Shown here in pieces: positions 50,469 to 58,253 of a stretch of DNA of 64,000 nt; the first letter of the stretch is position 1, and each line of letters begins with the position of its first letter. The position numbers and the translations under genes are program-made. The stretch comes from CATOSP01 sp965197545. GTDB taxonomy: Bacteria; Chloroflexota; Dehalococcoidia; Lucifugimonadales; UBA3495. The stretch is from NCBI GenBank assembly GCA_965197545.1, contig CBDANJ010000006.1:62001-126000 (forward strand), read 5' to 3'. Below the pieces are notes generated by a model, which had not been told where the DNA came from, ran no database searches, and was given only the letters and a program-made list of their open reading frames with translations.

Positions 50469-50720
50469 TTGATCAAACTTCCCAACATTGAAGAAATCTT
50501 GGCGGCGAATCCCCATATTGATCCTAAGGAATTGGCGGAAGCTACCGACCTGTTAAGAAGACTCCGGGAGTCAGGTCTCAACCCATCCGGATATAGATTG
50601 GCCCCCCCTTTTTCCCGACGCCACATTTCGGTTGGACCTAAGGAGGACTCCCGGGTCATACGCCTCGGCAAGGCCGCCAAGAAGTATTACGCGAGCGCAG
50701 CTTTATGCCCTACACGTTAG
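50469..50720 (+). CDS. Small protein coupled to the Clp-fold protease
   Basis: 83 residues from a TTG at 50469, with GGGAGGT seven bases upstream and only two bases after the protease stop. The product is mostly helical (NIEEILAANPHIDPKELAEATDLLRRLRESG) with a basic tail (RRHISVGPKEDSRVIRLGKAAKKYY). Starts other than TTG would remove the first helix. No family recognised. It could be an adaptor or substrate. It overlaps the RidA gene by 16 bases. Confidence 0.55.
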   Translation: MIKLPNIEEILAANPHIDPKELAEATDLLRRLRESGLNPSGYRLAPPFSRRHISVGPKEDSRVIRLGKAAKKYYASAALCPTR

Positions 50721-51217
50721 CCGAACTGGACGAGATGACCTTGGAGCAGGCCCACGACCTGCCCTTCGTGGACCGGGACCAACTTCTGGACCTGATTATC
50801 GCCGCCGGACGTCATCAATCGACCGCCATGCACTCCTACCGTGTGGGCCTCTACTGTGATTACTTCGAAGAGGACCTTCTACGCATGTACAAGGTCGACG
50901 CGATCAAGGTCCATTGCCGTGGAACAACGTCCTCCGGGTTTGACGGAATGGTCGTGGGCGAGACCGACGCCGACCAATACCGGGCCGGATTCCAGCACGT
51001 GCAAACTCATCTTGAGGCCGCTGGGTCCAGCTTCAGCCGGGTAGTGAGCCTGGTCATATTCTTGACCGACATGGACAACTGGCCGCTGCTTAACGAGATT
51101 TACCGGGAATTCGTGCCCAACCCTCCGTGCCGCGCCGTCATAGGCACCACCGGACTGGCGCAACCGCCCCTGGCTATCGAGATCGTCGAGTGCATCGCAT
51201 ACCGGGTGCGCGACTAG
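50705..51217 (+). CDS. RidA/YjgF-family protein with an N-terminal extension
   Basis: 170 residues. The RidA core occupies roughly residues 65-170 and has the arginine that binds the substrate carboxylate in PPCRAVIGTTGLAQPPLAIEIVE. The family removes reactive enamine/imine intermediates. The first 60 residues (LTLEQAHDLPFVDRDQLLDLIIAAGRHQ...) are extra and unassigned. It overlaps the upstream small gene by 16 bases, so it may be part of that transcription unit by chance or design. Followed by the OsmC selenoprotein gene. Confidence 0.75.
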   Translation: MPYTLAELDEMTLEQAHDLPFVDRDQLLDLIIAAGRHQSTAMHSYRVGLYCDYFEEDLLRMYKVDAIKVHCRGTTSSGFDGMVVGETDADQYRAGFQHVQTHLEAAGSSFSRVVSLVIFLTDMDNWPLLNEIYREFVPNPPCRAVIGTTGLAQPPLAIEIVECIAYRVRD

Positions 51218-51314
51218 AAACAAGTCGAAAATTCCCGGCGCAAGGAGTCGCTCAAAGGGACTCCAGGATGTAAGCTGGAATCCCTGGCAATAACCAAACT
51301 TGAGGAGGGATGTT

Positions 51315-51752
51315 ATGGCGGAACTAGCCCTGGCCTACAAGGTACGGAGCTACAGCACCGGCACCCTGGGAAGGGCGATCTGCAACGCGCGGACCCACCA
51401 CTGGGTTGCCGACGGCACCAACGGCGACGAAGTTGGTGCGGGAGAGCTCTTCCTGTCCGGCATCACCGCCTGCGCGGTCAACATGGTCGAGAGGATCGCC
51501 AGCGACGAGGAGATTCCCCTGGAATGGATGGATGTGAGCGTCGAGTCCTACCGCGACCCGGAAAAGACCCCCGGAGACATTTCCCTTTACGACGCCATTC
51601 GCGTTAACTTCGAGATGTGGGGGGTGGCCGCGGAGCAGGCCAACGAGCTGGTGGACACCTGGAAACGGCGTTGACCCCTCTACGGTTCGGTCGCCGTGGC
51701 GACCCCTGATACCACCGTAGACCTGGTCTCCCACAACGAGCCCCACCGGTAA
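51315..51752 (+). CDS. OsmC-family peroxiredoxin-like selenoprotein (TGA at 51672 read as Sec)
   Basis: Conventional reading gives 119 residues ending ...VDTWKRR at a TGA (51672-51674), cut short just where OsmC proteins have their second conserved cysteine (a CP motif). Reading through in the same frame adds Sec120-PLYGSVAVATPDTTVDLVSH and stops at TAA 51750-51752, giving 145 residues, the family's normal length. The first redox cysteine is Cys53 in SGITACAVNMVERI. A SECIS-like hairpin follows the TGA (51689-51704). OsmC proteins reduce organic hydroperoxides with a cysteine pair; here one partner would be a selenol. The ATG at 51315 has GAGGAGGG upstream. Confidence 0.82.
51689..51704 (+). 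promoter_or_regulatory. Candidate bacterial SECIS hairpin of the OsmC gene
   Basis: Fourteen bases after the TGA comes GGTCGC-CGTG-GCGACC, a perfect 6-bp stem with a 4-base loop. The loop begins 21 bases after the TGA, inside the 16-37 range for bacterial SECIS elements, and has G as its second base, the position SelB reads. The hairpin lies within the coding sequence, as bacterial SECIS elements do. Confidence 0.75.
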
Positions 51753-52318
51753 TAGAGCGGCAGGGGCGATAACCCCTTCGGCCGTGGTCCCCGGCAGGAC
51801 GCGGGACCTACCGGCAGGGTAAGCTGCAACACCCCGGCTAAGACTCGGAGCCCGCCGAATCAAGGATTGGCGGGCTCCCGTCGTTTTGCGAATGGGCGCC
51901 CGGCATGATGGCGGAAGGTAACTGTTCAGAGTTAGCAACGGCGACGGAACGTTCACGGAGAATCTCCCCCTTTCGCAAAAGGGGGATTTCTCTCTTACCG
52001 GCTAACGCAGTTACGAGGACCGGGGTCATCTCAACCCGGATATTCCAACCGGAAACCACCACGGTTGGAGATGTGCAGCGCACCCGTTAGCGACTCTACC
52101 CGGAGCGGGAGAAATCCCCCCAACCCCCCTTTTGCGAAAGTGGGGCCTTTGTTTCCGATCAAGTCCGATCAAGTCTGAACACTTATGGCGAAAGGCATCC
52201 TTGGATAGCCAGCGGTATACTAGGCGGACAATACCCGTAAGCCGTTGCTGGAGGCATTGGCCCCATAGATCCTACAACCTCCATACCTCTTCTCGCACTG
52301 GGCAGCGAAGACACAGGG
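51753..52318. other. Repeat-bearing intergenic region
   Basis: No gene supported in about 570 bases, except that the antiporter reading frame is open from 52241. Two units of the TTTTGCGAAAG family occur: 51966-51990 (CCCCCTTTCGCAAAAGGGGG) and 52107-52147 (AAATCCCCCCAACCCCCCTT then TTGCGAAAGTGGGG). They are imperfect palindromes like those in the MITEs but without clear terminal repeats here. Confidence 0.5.
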
Positions 52319-54214
52319 TTGGTCCGAGACCTGGCCGTGATAATGGCCGTGGCCGGGGTCGCCCTGGTCATCTTCCGTCTTGTCCGAATGCCCCCGATCC
52401 TGGGCTACCTCGCCGCCGGGACTCTCATTGGCCCCTTCACAGTGTGGAGTCCGTTGGTCGAGGACCTGGACACTATTCGCCTGCTTGCCGACCTGGGACT
52501 GGTGCTACTCCTCTTCGGCATAGGTCTCGGCGTGGGGTGGCAACGTATCCGGAGCGTGGGCAGCAGCGTGGTCATCATCGGACTGGTGGAGATGACCATC
52601 ATGTTCGCCCTCGGCTTCGAGATGGCCAACCTGTTGGGCTGGTCCAAGACCGAGGGCGTCTTCCTGGGAGCGGCGTTGTCAATCAGCAGTTCGGCCATCT
52701 TGATGACCATGCTTCGGGAATCCGGGGAATTGCTACAGACCCGTGGGCAATTGATCGTCGGAATCCTGGTCATCGAAGACATCGCCGCTGTGATATTGCT
52801 AACGGTCCTCACCGGCGTGGCCACCAGTGGCGAAACCGACCCTGGTTCCATAGTCGTGCTGGCGGTGAAGCTGGCCACCTTCGGGGCCGTAGCCCTGGTC
52901 GTCGGTGCATTGGTAGCGCCCCGCGTAGTTGGTTTCGTGAACGGGTTCCAATCCCAGGAGGCCCTGCTCATAACCGGACTTGCGATGTGCTTTGGACTGG
53001 CGCTCATCGCGAGTCAGCTCGGGCTATCCCCAGCCGTTGGGGCGTTCCTGATTGGAGCGGTGCTTGGCGACACCGATCACGCCGAGGAGATGGACCGGAT
53101 CATGGGACCGGTCCGGGACATGTTCGCCGCCATCTTCTTCGTCTCCATCGGACTTCTGATGGACCTCTCCGTGGCGGCGGACTTCATCCTTCCAACTCTG
53201 ATCGTGGCGGCGGTATTCATCGTGGGGAAGGTGCTTGCCGACACCCTGGGAACGTTACTTGCGGGACACAGCGGCAAGGAGTCGCTGGACGTGGGACTGG
53301 GTATGCCCCAGGTGGGAGAGTTCTCGCTCGCCATGGTGCGAGTCGGGGCCGAAACGGCGGCCATCGGCAGCTTCCTCTATCCCGTGATGACCGGAGCTAC
53401 CGCCATTACCGCGCTGGCGTACCCCTTCCTATTTCGAGCGACCAATGTGATCGCCGGGTTCCTGGACCGGCGTTCTCCCCGGTTGCTCAAGCTATACGGA
53501 AGCAGCCTGGTCCTGGCCCTGGCGGCACTGCGCAGCGCCTTTCATTTCCACAGCCCAAGAGCCCGCCGGATACAAAGAAGCAACCGGCTGATATTGCTCA
53601 ACATGGGGATCATCAGCTTGTTCATCGCCATCGGCACGGGGAGCCTGCACTTCACACCCCAGTTGGCCCACGTGCTCCATCTGCGGGAGAACGTGGTTGG
53701 GCTGGCCATCGGTGGCATGGCCCTGGCGCTGTCCGTTCCTCCAGCGTTACAGGTTTGGAAGTCGCTGCGGACGCTCAGCGACGGGATAGTAGGTTACATC
53801 CTGCCCAGGCGGCTCAGAGCGTCCGAGATCCTGCGCGGGAGGAACATGCACGTGATCTTGCGGGACAGTATAGCGATTCCTCTCCTTATTCTACCCGCAA
53901 TCTGGAGCATCCCTCTCATCTCTCGTCTGCTCTCAATGGGCGTACTCGTGACGCCGCTAGCAGCCGCAATGGCGGTGGGTTTGGTCGCCGGGCTGGCCAT
54001 CGCCGCGTTTCAGATCCATCACCTGTTGGAGCGCACCTTCATCCAAACTTTCCTCGGACCTGACGAGTTGGAATACCGCGACGAACCTGATCCCCACTAC
54101 GTGGACGACGACCAATACGTATATATCGACGACCAGATCGACCCGGAATACACCTTCAACATAGACTCCGCGCCTTCACCGGACGTATCACCGGGAGACG
54201 ATGAAGGCTGTTAG
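52319..54214 (+). CDS. CPA2-type monovalent cation:proton antiporter
   Basis: About 631 residues as drawn. Twelve or so membrane spans, with GYLAAGTLIGPF, LADLGLVLLLFGIGLGV, SISSSAILMTML, IVGILVIEDIAAVILLTVL and SPAVGAFLIGAVLG, are the landmarks of KefB/NapA-type antiporters. The membrane-buried Asp lies in VIEDIAA. The C-terminal 130 residues are acidic and cytoplasmic; no TrkA-N domain is seen. The frame is open further upstream to 52241 with family-like residues (LLALGSEDTGLVRDLAVI), so the true start is probably a non-ATG codon before the TTG at 52319. Confidence 0.82.
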   Translation: MVRDLAVIMAVAGVALVIFRLVRMPPILGYLAAGTLIGPFTVWSPLVEDLDTIRLLADLGLVLLLFGIGLGVGWQRIRSVGSSVVIIGLVEMTIMFALGFEMANLLGWSKTEGVFLGAALSISSSAILMTMLRESGELLQTRGQLIVGILVIEDIAAVILLTVLTGVATSGETDPGSIVVLAVKLATFGAVALVVGALVAPRVVGFVNGFQSQEALLITGLAMCFGLALIASQLGLSPAVGAFLIGAVLGDTDHAEEMDRIMGPVRDMFAAIFFVSIGLLMDLSVAADFILPTLIVAAVFIVGKVLADTLGTLLAGHSGKESLDVGLGMPQVGEFSLAMVRVGAETAAIGSFLYPVMTGATAITALAYPFLFRATNVIAGFLDRRSPRLLKLYGSSLVLALAALRSAFHFHSPRARRIQRSNRLILLNMGIISLFIAIGTGSLHFTPQLAHVLHLRENVVGLAIGGMALALSVPPALQVWKSLRTLSDGIVGYILPRRLRASEILRGRNMHVILRDSIAIPLLILPAIWSIPLISRLLSMGVLVTPLAAAMAVGLVAGLAIAAFQIHHLLERTFIQTFLGPDELEYRDEPDPHYVDDDQYVYIDDQIDPEYTFNIDSAPSPDVSPGDDEGC

Positions 54215-54272
54215 CGTTGGTCGTCAAAGGGCGTGAATGTTAGAATGACCCAACGGCCACCGGAGGTTTTAC

Positions 54273-55205
54273 ATGCGTATCTGTTCGTTCCTCCCCAGCG
54301 CGACCGAGATTGTTTACGAACTGGGCCTAGAAGACCAACTTTACGGCGTCACCCACGAATGTGACTTCCCGCCCGACGCGGCTCGCAAGCCCCATGTGGT
54401 CCATAGCGTGTTTGACGGCATGGAGCCAACCAGCGCGGAGATTAACCGCGTGATATCCGAGCGCCTGCAACAGGGACTCGGCATCTACGACATCGACCAG
54501 GAGATAATGAAGGCCGCCGAGCCCGACCTCCTCCTGACCCAGGCCATCTGCGAGGTTTGAGCCATTTCCACTCGGCAGGTAGCTGAGGTAAGCGTGAGCC
54601 TTCCCAAAGAGCCCCAAGTCCTCTCTCTGGACCCACAATACCTGGGCGACGTGCTTTCGGACATTCGCGGCGTTGCCCACGCCACCGGCACCGAGGAGAA
54701 GGGCGAACTCATCACCGCCCGGATGCAAAAACGCATCGACGCCGTGGCCAGCCGCGCCGCGCTGGCGAACAACGCTCCACGTGTCCTACACGTGGAATGG
54801 GTCGATCCCCTGTTCTGTGGTGGTCACTGGGTGCCCGAGATGGTGGAGATAGCCGGAGGGGAAAACTGCTTCGGCGACAAGGAAACGGGCTCGTTCCAGA
54901 TGGAATGGGACGCCATAGTGGAGAGCCAGCCCGAGGTCATCATCTTCATGCCCTGCGGTTTCGACGTAAAACGCGCTCTGCAGGACGTACCCATCCTGAC
55001 CGCTCGCGAGGGATGGGACACACTGCCCGCAGTTAAGAACCAGAGGGTGTATGTGATCGACGCCAGCGCCTATACCAGCCGGTCGGGGCCTCGTTTGGTG
55101 ACAGGCTTGGAAATCATGGCTGAGATGATCCATCCGGAGCTGTTCTCGGGGATGGTGCCGGAGTTTGGAGCGGCCAAGATCTACGGATCACTGGTGAAGG
55201 TCTAA
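54273..55205 (+). CDS. Cobalamin-binding-protein (BtuF-like) selenoprotein, TGA at 54558 read as Sec
   Basis: Two abutting pieces in one frame (54273-54557 and 54561-55205) make a 310-residue substrate-binding-fold protein of the cobalamin-binding group: RICSFLPSATEIVYELGL, GVTHECDFPPDA, DLLLTQAICEV-Sec-AISTRQV, then VLSLDPQYLGDVLSDIRGVAHATG. Relatives have cysteine at the TGA site in a CxVCA motif, so this is Cys93-x-x-Sec96. There is no signal peptide, which is common in this subgroup. A SECIS-like hairpin lies at 54571-54587. A GGAGG sits before the ATG. It may bind a corrinoid in the cytoplasm; the CxxU pair suggests redox or metal-ligand chemistry. Confidence 0.82.
54571..54587 (+). promoter_or_regulatory. 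Candidate bacterial SECIS hairpin of the cobalamin-binding gene
   Basis: Ten bases after the TGA, CTCGGC-AGGTA-GCTGAG forms a 6-bp stem (one G-U pair) with a 5-base loop starting 17 bases from the TGA. The second loop base is G. Position, size and loop match the bacterial SECIS pattern and parallel the element in the OsmC gene. Confidence 0.75.
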
Positions 55206-55235
55206 GACCGGAGCGGTTAGCGCCGGCGGATAGAC

Positions 55236-55919
55236 TTAGTTGAGGCGCGGGCCCTTGAACGGGTTCCGCTTCGCCACCTCTTCCCGCAGGGCCTCGTTGC
55301 CGCGTTTTATCAAGGGGACAAGGCGTTCAAGCCTTTCCTTGGCGGTGGAGGATTCCAGGAGTTGTTGTTTGATATCCGTTGGCAGTGGGATGCTGGTGAC
55401 GAGAGCCGACGCCACTGAGAAAGAAAGCTCGACCGGCTCTTCAGGGACATCGGGCTGGGCGGTCCAACCGCCGGACAGGGCCGTCAGCATCCGAAGGAAC
55501 TCGGCGTACTCGGGACTGATTTCAGCGACAACGCTCGATAGATCATCCCCGGCCGCTTCCTCCATGTACCTGATCTCGGCGGCCACGTGGGGGACGCGCT
55601 GGAAGACGTCCACCACCTCGAACCGGCGTTCACCCCGGGTCATGATATTCAGACGGCCTTCTTCGAGGGTCTCAGACTGGACGATCCGCGCGGTGGTGCC
55701 AATCCTGACGGGCTCCGCCGGGTCGCCGACTTCGCGCCCCTCTTTGATCAGAACGATGCCGAATGGCTCTCCGCGCTCCAGGCATCCCCCGATCATGGCT
55801 TTGTACCGCTCCTCGAAGATGTGGAGCGGCATGGGCATGCCGGGGAACAGCACCACGTTTAACGGGAACAGCGGGATGCGAACAAGTTCTCCGGCGGGTG
55901 TATCTTCAGGGAAGGACAT
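55236..55919 (-). CDS. Lon N-terminal (LON substrate-binding) domain protein
   Basis: 227 residues from the ATG at 55919. The LON domain is clear: ELVRIPLFPLNVVLFPGMPMPLHIFEERYKAMI, then EPFGIVLIKEGREVGDPAEPVRIGTTARIVQ. The ATPase and protease domains of Lon are absent. Stand-alone LON-domain proteins are widespread; their role is unknown, perhaps in substrate recognition. The C-terminal helical part is present (TDIKQQLLESSTAKERLERLVPLIKR). Convergent with the cobalamin-binding gene. Confidence 0.85.
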   Translation of the reverse strand: MSFPEDTPAGELVRIPLFPLNVVLFPGMPMPLHIFEERYKAMIGGCLERGEPFGIVLIKEGREVGDPAEPVRIGTTARIVQSETLEEGRLNIMTRGERRFEVVDVFQRVPHVAAEIRYMEEAAGDDLSSVVAEISPEYAEFLRMLTALSGGWTAQPDVPEEPVELSFSVASALVTSIPLPTDIKQQLLESSTAKERLERLVPLIKRGNEALREEVAKRNPFKGPRLN

Positions 55920-56052
55920 AGTATGCTGAGTATATGCCCCGGTTGCCGGTAGCACAAGCGCGCGGAATTTGCTAAATTGCGCTAATCCCAGATAAGCCTG
56001 TGGCCGAGTTGGAGGGGCCGAGAGCTCCGCCCAGACCATCAGAGTGCACCCA

Positions 56053-56265
56053 ATGAACTCGACGTACATGGCGGTAATCAAACAGAATGCCGATTGGTGG
56101 ATCGGTTGGGTGGAAGAAGTCCCCGGCGTGAACGCGCAGGCCGCCACCAAGGAAGAGTTAATGGAAGACCTGCGATCAGCCCTCACCGAAGCCTTAGAAA
56201 TGAACCGGGCCGATCCGCTAAAAGCCGCCGAAAGCGGCTACGAAGAGGTCGCCCTACAGGTGTGA
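56053..56265 (+). CDS. hicB: HicB-family antitoxin
   Basis: 70 residues with the partial RNase-H fold of HicB: YMAVIKQNADWWIGWVEEVPGVNAQAATKEELMEDLRSALTEAL. No C-terminal DNA-binding extension is visible. The GTG at 56044 is an alternative start. Its stop overlaps the GTG of the toxin gene. In this locus the antitoxin comes first. Confidence 0.78.
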   Translation: MNSTYMAVIKQNADWWIGWVEEVPGVNAQAATKEELMEDLRSALTEALEMNRADPLKAAESGYEEVALQV

Positions 56266-56453
56266 GGCGCCGTAGTGTCCTTGCCTATCTCAGATCTCAT
56301 GGTTGCGAGGTGGTTAGAGAGGATCGTAGGCATTCCTGGTGGGGAAATCCACAGAATAATCGCCGAACGGCGGTACCCAGGCACAACGAGATCGACGAAT
56401 TCCTGATCCGAAAGATATGCCGTGACCTCGGAATCCCTAAACACAGGCCTTAG
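56262..56453 (+). CDS. hicA: HicA-family mRNA interferase toxin
   Basis: 63 residues from a GTG at 56262 that overlaps the hicB stop (GTGA). The double-stranded-RNA-binding-like fold is recognised by RSVLAYLRSHGCEVVREDRRHSWW with the catalytic-type histidine and VPRHNEIDEFLIRKICRDLGI. HicA cleaves mRNA; HicB blocks it. Usually the toxin is first, so the order here is reversed but known. Confidence 0.75.
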   Translation: MRRRSVLAYLRSHGCEVVREDRRHSWWGNPQNNRRTAVPRHNEIDEFLIRKICRDLGIPKHRP

Positions 56454-56455
56454 TT

Positions 56456-56971
56456 ATGGAAATCCGGATAGACCCGTGGAAATTACGGCCCTGGCAGCCC
56501 GGAGACGTGGACGCACTCGTCAAGTACGGCAACAACTACACGGTCTGGCGAAACCTGAGAGACAGGTTCCCCCACCCGTATACAACCGCCGATGCCGAGG
56601 AGTGGGTCCAACTATCGAACCAGCGTGAAACCGTGACCAGCCTGGCCATCGCCACCTCGGATGAGGCCATTGGCGGCATCGGGCTCACGCTTCAAGACGA
56701 CGTCCACTTCCGGTCCGGCGAGGTGGGTTACTGGCTCGGTGAACCATTCTGGGGACGGGGCATTGCCACCAGGGCGTTGCGCGCCTTCTCCGAATACGCC
56801 TTCGCAAATTTTGACCTCGTGCGGCTTTACGCCATCGTGTTCGAATGGAATCCCGCTTCGGCCCGCGTTCTGGAGAAGGCCGGGTTTACCTTCGAAGCGA
56901 GGATGCGAAACAGCGCCACCAAGGCCGGCAGCACTGTCGACGAATTCTTGTACGCACTGGTAAGAGAATAG
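56456..56971 (+). CDS. GNAT-family N-acetyltransferase (RimJ/RimL-like)
   Basis: 171 residues. The acetyl-CoA-binding core is GEVGYWLGEPFWGRGIATRALRAF, and VFEWNPASARVLEKAGFTFEARMR is typical of RimJ/RimL-type enzymes that acetylate ribosomal proteins or small amines. The substrate is unknown. It starts two bases after hicA. Confidence 0.88.
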   Translation: MEIRIDPWKLRPWQPGDVDALVKYGNNYTVWRNLRDRFPHPYTTADAEEWVQLSNQRETVTSLAIATSDEAIGGIGLTLQDDVHFRSGEVGYWLGEPFWGRGIATRALRAFSEYAFANFDLVRLYAIVFEWNPASARVLEKAGFTFEARMRNSATKAGSTVDEFLYALVRE

Positions 56972-56990
56972 CAATGAAGGACCTGCCATC

Positions 56991-58229
56991 GTGACGCAAC
57001 CAACCATTGACGGCGACCGCCTCAACCGCACTCTCCAGGAGTTGGGGAAGATCGGGGACTCGCCATTGGGAATGCAGCGGATCGCCTTCTCCCCGGAAGA
57101 CATCGCCGGGCGCGAGTACACCATCTCCTTAATGCATAAAGCCGGGCTCGAGACCCGGATAGACCCCGCGGGCAACATCATCGGCAGGAAAGAGGGCGCG
57201 GCCGCCGGACTTCCCGCCATAGCCATGGGGTCTCACACCGACACCGTTCCCAGCGGAGGGAAGTACGACGGAGCCCTTGGGGTCATGGGAGGGATCGAGT
57301 GCGTACAGACGCTGGCAGACGCCGGGCAATCTCTTCGGCACCCCGTCGAGGTGATCGTCTTCACCAATGAAGAGGGCACACGGTTCCATCGCTGGCTCAT
57401 CGGCAGCAGGGCGATGGCGGGCCAGCTATTGGAGGAAGACCTGGCGGCGGTTGACGACGAAGGCGTGAGCCTGGCCAGCCGGATGGCCGACATCGGCGGC
57501 GACCTATCCAGGGTTGGAGAGGCCCGCAGGACCAGCGACGAGTTGGCGGCATATTTCGAACTGCACATAGAGCAAGGTCCGGAATTGCACCAGTCCGGCG
57601 TGCCCATAGGCATCGTAACCGGCATCACCGGCAGGGGCATGTTCGAGGTGGAGTTCCAGGGCATGTCCAACCACGCCGGAACGACCCCCATGCCCTCCCG
57701 TCGAGACGCCCTGGTCAGCGCGTCCAGGTTGGTCCTGGAGGTCCAACGAATCGCGGCGGACTCGGAAGTTTGCCGGGTGGCGACCGCGGGCGCGATTCAC
57801 GCGCATCCCAACGCGGTCAACGTAATCCCAGGTCACGTGCGCGTCGGGGTAGAGTTCCGCGACATCGAGATTTCCGCCCTGGATGCGGCGGAGGCTGAGT
57901 TGCGCAGGGCGGCGGAATCCATCGCGTCGGACGATCAGGTCTCCGTGGAAATACACCGGCAGCGGCACACCGAGGGAGTGCCCATCACGCCCGAAATGCA
58001 GGCATTGGTTGAAGAAGCGGCCCGCATTTCCGGTTTTGCCTCGCAGCGTGTGCCGTCCGGGGCGGGCCATGACGCCCAGGCGATCGCCGCAATCACGGAT
58101 ATGGCGATGGTGTTCGTGCCCAGCATTGACGGCATCAGCCATGCTCCGGAGGAGTACTCTACCCCCGAAGCCTGCGCCAACGGAACGCAGGTCCTATTGA
58201 ACCTGCTGCTGCTGGCAGACCAGAGATAG
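56991..58229 (+). CDS. M20-family amidohydrolase (N-carbamoyl-amino-acid/allantoate type)
   Basis: 412 residues from a GTG at 56991. Metal ligands are in GSHTDTVPSGGKYDGALGV and FTNEEGTRF; the dimerisation domain includes VEFQGMSNHAGTTPMPSRRDAL and the late VPSGAGHDAQAIA. This pattern is that of hydantoinase-type carbamoylases (AmaB, AllC). It hydrolyses an N-carbamoyl or amide bond in nitrogen catabolism. It is followed by CoxG- and cyclase-like genes in the same direction. Confidence 0.85.
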   Translation: MTQPTIDGDRLNRTLQELGKIGDSPLGMQRIAFSPEDIAGREYTISLMHKAGLETRIDPAGNIIGRKEGAAAGLPAIAMGSHTDTVPSGGKYDGALGVMGGIECVQTLADAGQSLRHPVEVIVFTNEEGTRFHRWLIGSRAMAGQLLEEDLAAVDDEGVSLASRMADIGGDLSRVGEARRTSDELAAYFELHIEQGPELHQSGVPIGIVTGITGRGMFEVEFQGMSNHAGTTPMPSRRDALVSASRLVLEVQRIAADSEVCRVATAGAIHAHPNAVNVIPGHVRVGVEFRDIEISALDAAEAELRRAAESIASDDQVSVEIHRQRHTEGVPITPEMQALVEEAARISGFASQRVPSGAGHDAQAIAAITDMAMVFVPSIDGISHAPEEYSTPEACANGTQVLLNLLLLADQR

Positions 58230-58253
58230 CGGCAACCCACAGGGAGTAGGTCC

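Noticed and set aside
51324..51956. Long minus-strand open frame across the OsmC gene
   Set aside because: It is the reverse shadow of a recognised family on the plus strand and has no domain of its own.
54273..54560. Two separate genes, 54273-54560 and 54594-55205
   Set aside because: They are in one frame separated only by a TGA, and together match one full-length protein family with Cys expected at the TGA. A single Sec-containing gene explains this better.
51315..55205. Reassignment of TGA to tryptophan or glycine in the whole genome
   Set aside because: polX, queC and hicB end at TGA at their normal family lengths, so TGA is a regular stop.
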